From Bacillota bacterium (lineage in GTDB: Bacteria > Bacillota_E > Symbiobacteriia > JAMDAP01), in assembly GCA_023484675.1 (NCBI GenBank), contig JAMDAP010000117.1, forward strand, positions 1 through 6,144: a stretch of 6,144 bases of DNA, in the 5' to 3' direction. Positions 5,318 to 6,144 of the stretch are shown here, one piece after another (the first letter of the stretch is position 1; the number at the start of each line of letters is the position of its first letter). Position numbers and translations under genes: made by a program. The notes below the pieces were generated by a model that worked only from the letters and a program-made list of their open reading frames with translations, searched no databases and was not told the origin of the DNA.

Positions 5318-6072
5318 GCCTGCCGCACCTCCCCTTGCCGCGCCGCCGCCGGCTCGGCAGCGGCCAGGGGCTCGGCCACTGGCTCGTCACCCACCACATG
5401 CGCATCCCTCACGTAGATGATGCGCTTGGCGTGCCTGGCGATGTCCGGCTCGTGGGTGACCAACAAGATGGTCGCGCCCTCCTGGTTCAGGCGCTGGAAG
5501 ATGGCCATGATCTCCTCGCCGGAGCGGCTGTCCAGGTTGCCCGTGGGCTCGTCGGCCAGCAGGATGTCCGGCTCGTTGACCAGGGCCCGGGCGATGGCCA
5601 CCCTCTGCTTCTGCCCGCCCGACAGCTCGTTGGGCTTGTGGTGAACTCGATCCCCCAGGCCGACGCGCTCCAGGGCCTCCATGGCCCGGCGCCGCCGCTC
5701 GCCGGCGCTCACCCGGGCGTAGATCAAAGGCTGCTCCACGTTGCGCAGCGCGCTCATTCGGGGCAACAGGTTGAAGGTTTGAAACACGAACCCGATCCGG
5801 CGGTTGCGGACGTTGGCCAGGTCCTGCTCCGTCTTCTGTGAAACGACCTCGCCGCCCAGGTAGTACTCGCCGGAGGTGGGCCGGTCCAGGCACCCGAGGA
5901 TGTTCATCAGCGTGGACTTTCCCGAACCCGACGGCCCCATGATCGCCACGAACTCGCCCCGCGACACCTGCAGGTTGACGCCCGCCAGGCCGATCACCTG
6001 GATGGCGCCGGTATCGTAGACCTTGCCCAGGTTGTCGAGGCGGATGATGGCATCCATCGCTGTGGAGGTCAT
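5314..6072 (-). CDS. MacB/LolD-type ABC transporter ATP-binding protein
   Basis: A 252-residue cytoplasmic ATPase that powers the adjoining permease. All motifs are intact: Walker A GPSGSGKS (46-53), Q-loop Gln98, signature LSGGQKQR (150-157), Walker B ILLADEP (170-176), D-loop LD (180-181) and switch His207. The ATGNILGCLD-like context after Walker A (MNILGCLDRPTSG) is typical of the MacB/LolD/YknY subgroup. The Ala/Glu/Pro-rich tail after about residue 228 is longer than the core domain needs. The ATG at 6072 overlaps the adaptor stop in ATGA. A second in-frame ATG, five codons on, is possible, but coupling favours the first. Confidence 0.95.
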   Translation of the reverse strand: MTSTAMDAIIRLDNLGKVYDTGAIQVIGLAGVNLQVSRGEFVAIMGPSGSGKSTLMNILGCLDRPTSGEYYLGGEVVSQKTEQDLANVRNRRIGFVFQTFNLLPRMSALRNVEQPLIYARVSAGERRRRAMEALERVGLGDRVHHKPNELSGGQKQRVAIARALVNEPDILLADEPTGNLDSRSGEEIMAIFQRLNQEGATILLVTHEPDIARHAKRIIYVRDAHVVGDEPVAEPLAAAEPAAARQGEVRQA

Positions 6073-6144
6073 GGCAGCACCTTGACGCTATCGCCGTCGT
6101 TCAGTTTGGCCAGGACCTCCGACGGGCCCGTAACCACCTTCTCA
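6069..6144 (-). CDS. C-terminal end of a periplasmic-adaptor-like protein (MacA/HlyD type), partial
   Basis: The window begins inside this gene; only its last 24 residues are visible (EKVVTGPSEVLAKLNDGDSV, then KVLP) followed by TGA. The pattern EKVVTGP, VL, L-x-D-G-D-x-V is the usual end of RND/MacA-type membrane-fusion adaptors, where it belongs to the membrane-proximal domain. The position directly before a MacB-like ATPase and permease, with a 4-nt ATGA overlap, agrees. With so little sequence the assignment rests mainly on context. Confidence 0.7.
   Translation of the reverse strand, partial: EKVVTGPSEVLAKLNDGDSVKVLP

Noticed and set aside
1..6144. Search for tRNA/rRNA genes, CRISPR arrays and insertion sequences
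   Set aside because: No cloverleaf, rRNA-like segment, regularly spaced short repeats, transposase motifs or paired terminal inverted repeats were seen in reading both strands.

Overview
The window is high-GC bacterial DNA from an organism with S-layer homology (SLH) proteins, strong AGGAGG-type ribosome binding sites and some GTG starts. This fits a high-GC, S-layer-bearing member of the Bacillota best, but other SLH-bearing phyla (for example Deinococcota) cannot be excluded and no genus can be named. All intact genes lie on the minus strand, so the biological order runs from right to left.

Right half (6144 to 3332): a MacAB-type export operon. It holds the last 24 codons of a periplasmic-adaptor-like protein, an ABC ATPase, a MacB/FtsX-type permease, and a five-helix Yip1-family membrane protein. 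The first two junctions are 4-nt stop/start overlaps. The last is a 51-nt gap with no terminator, so the four genes are probably co-transcribed and translationally coupled. The substrate cannot be read from the sequence.

Middle (about 3350 to 2183): a short + strand relic of an SLH domain (3223-3348) runs into the 3' end of the Yip1 gene. Beside it is a stretch of about 50% GC with a good sigma-A-type promoter firing leftward. Downstream of that promoter come a 43-codon small ORF, a Phd/YefM-type antitoxin and a RelE-type toxin, then a strong intrinsic terminator. The arrangement suggests a mobile toxin-antitoxin module that landed beside an already broken SLH gene.

Left part (2033 to 200): a secreted 610-residue protein with three N-terminal SLH domains and about five beta-rich repeats of some 74 residues. 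It is probably held on the cell wall. The 313-bp stretch upstream of it contains the terminator and several other inverted and direct repeats.

Left edge (1 to 162): a possible terminator for the SLH gene, then a nested hairpin (33-98). On the minus strand this hairpin pairs a perfect Shine-Dalgarno with an anti-Shine-Dalgarno and ends one base before an ATG. The gene it would control runs off the window after 10 codons. This candidate translational control element is the most interesting unexplained structure here.
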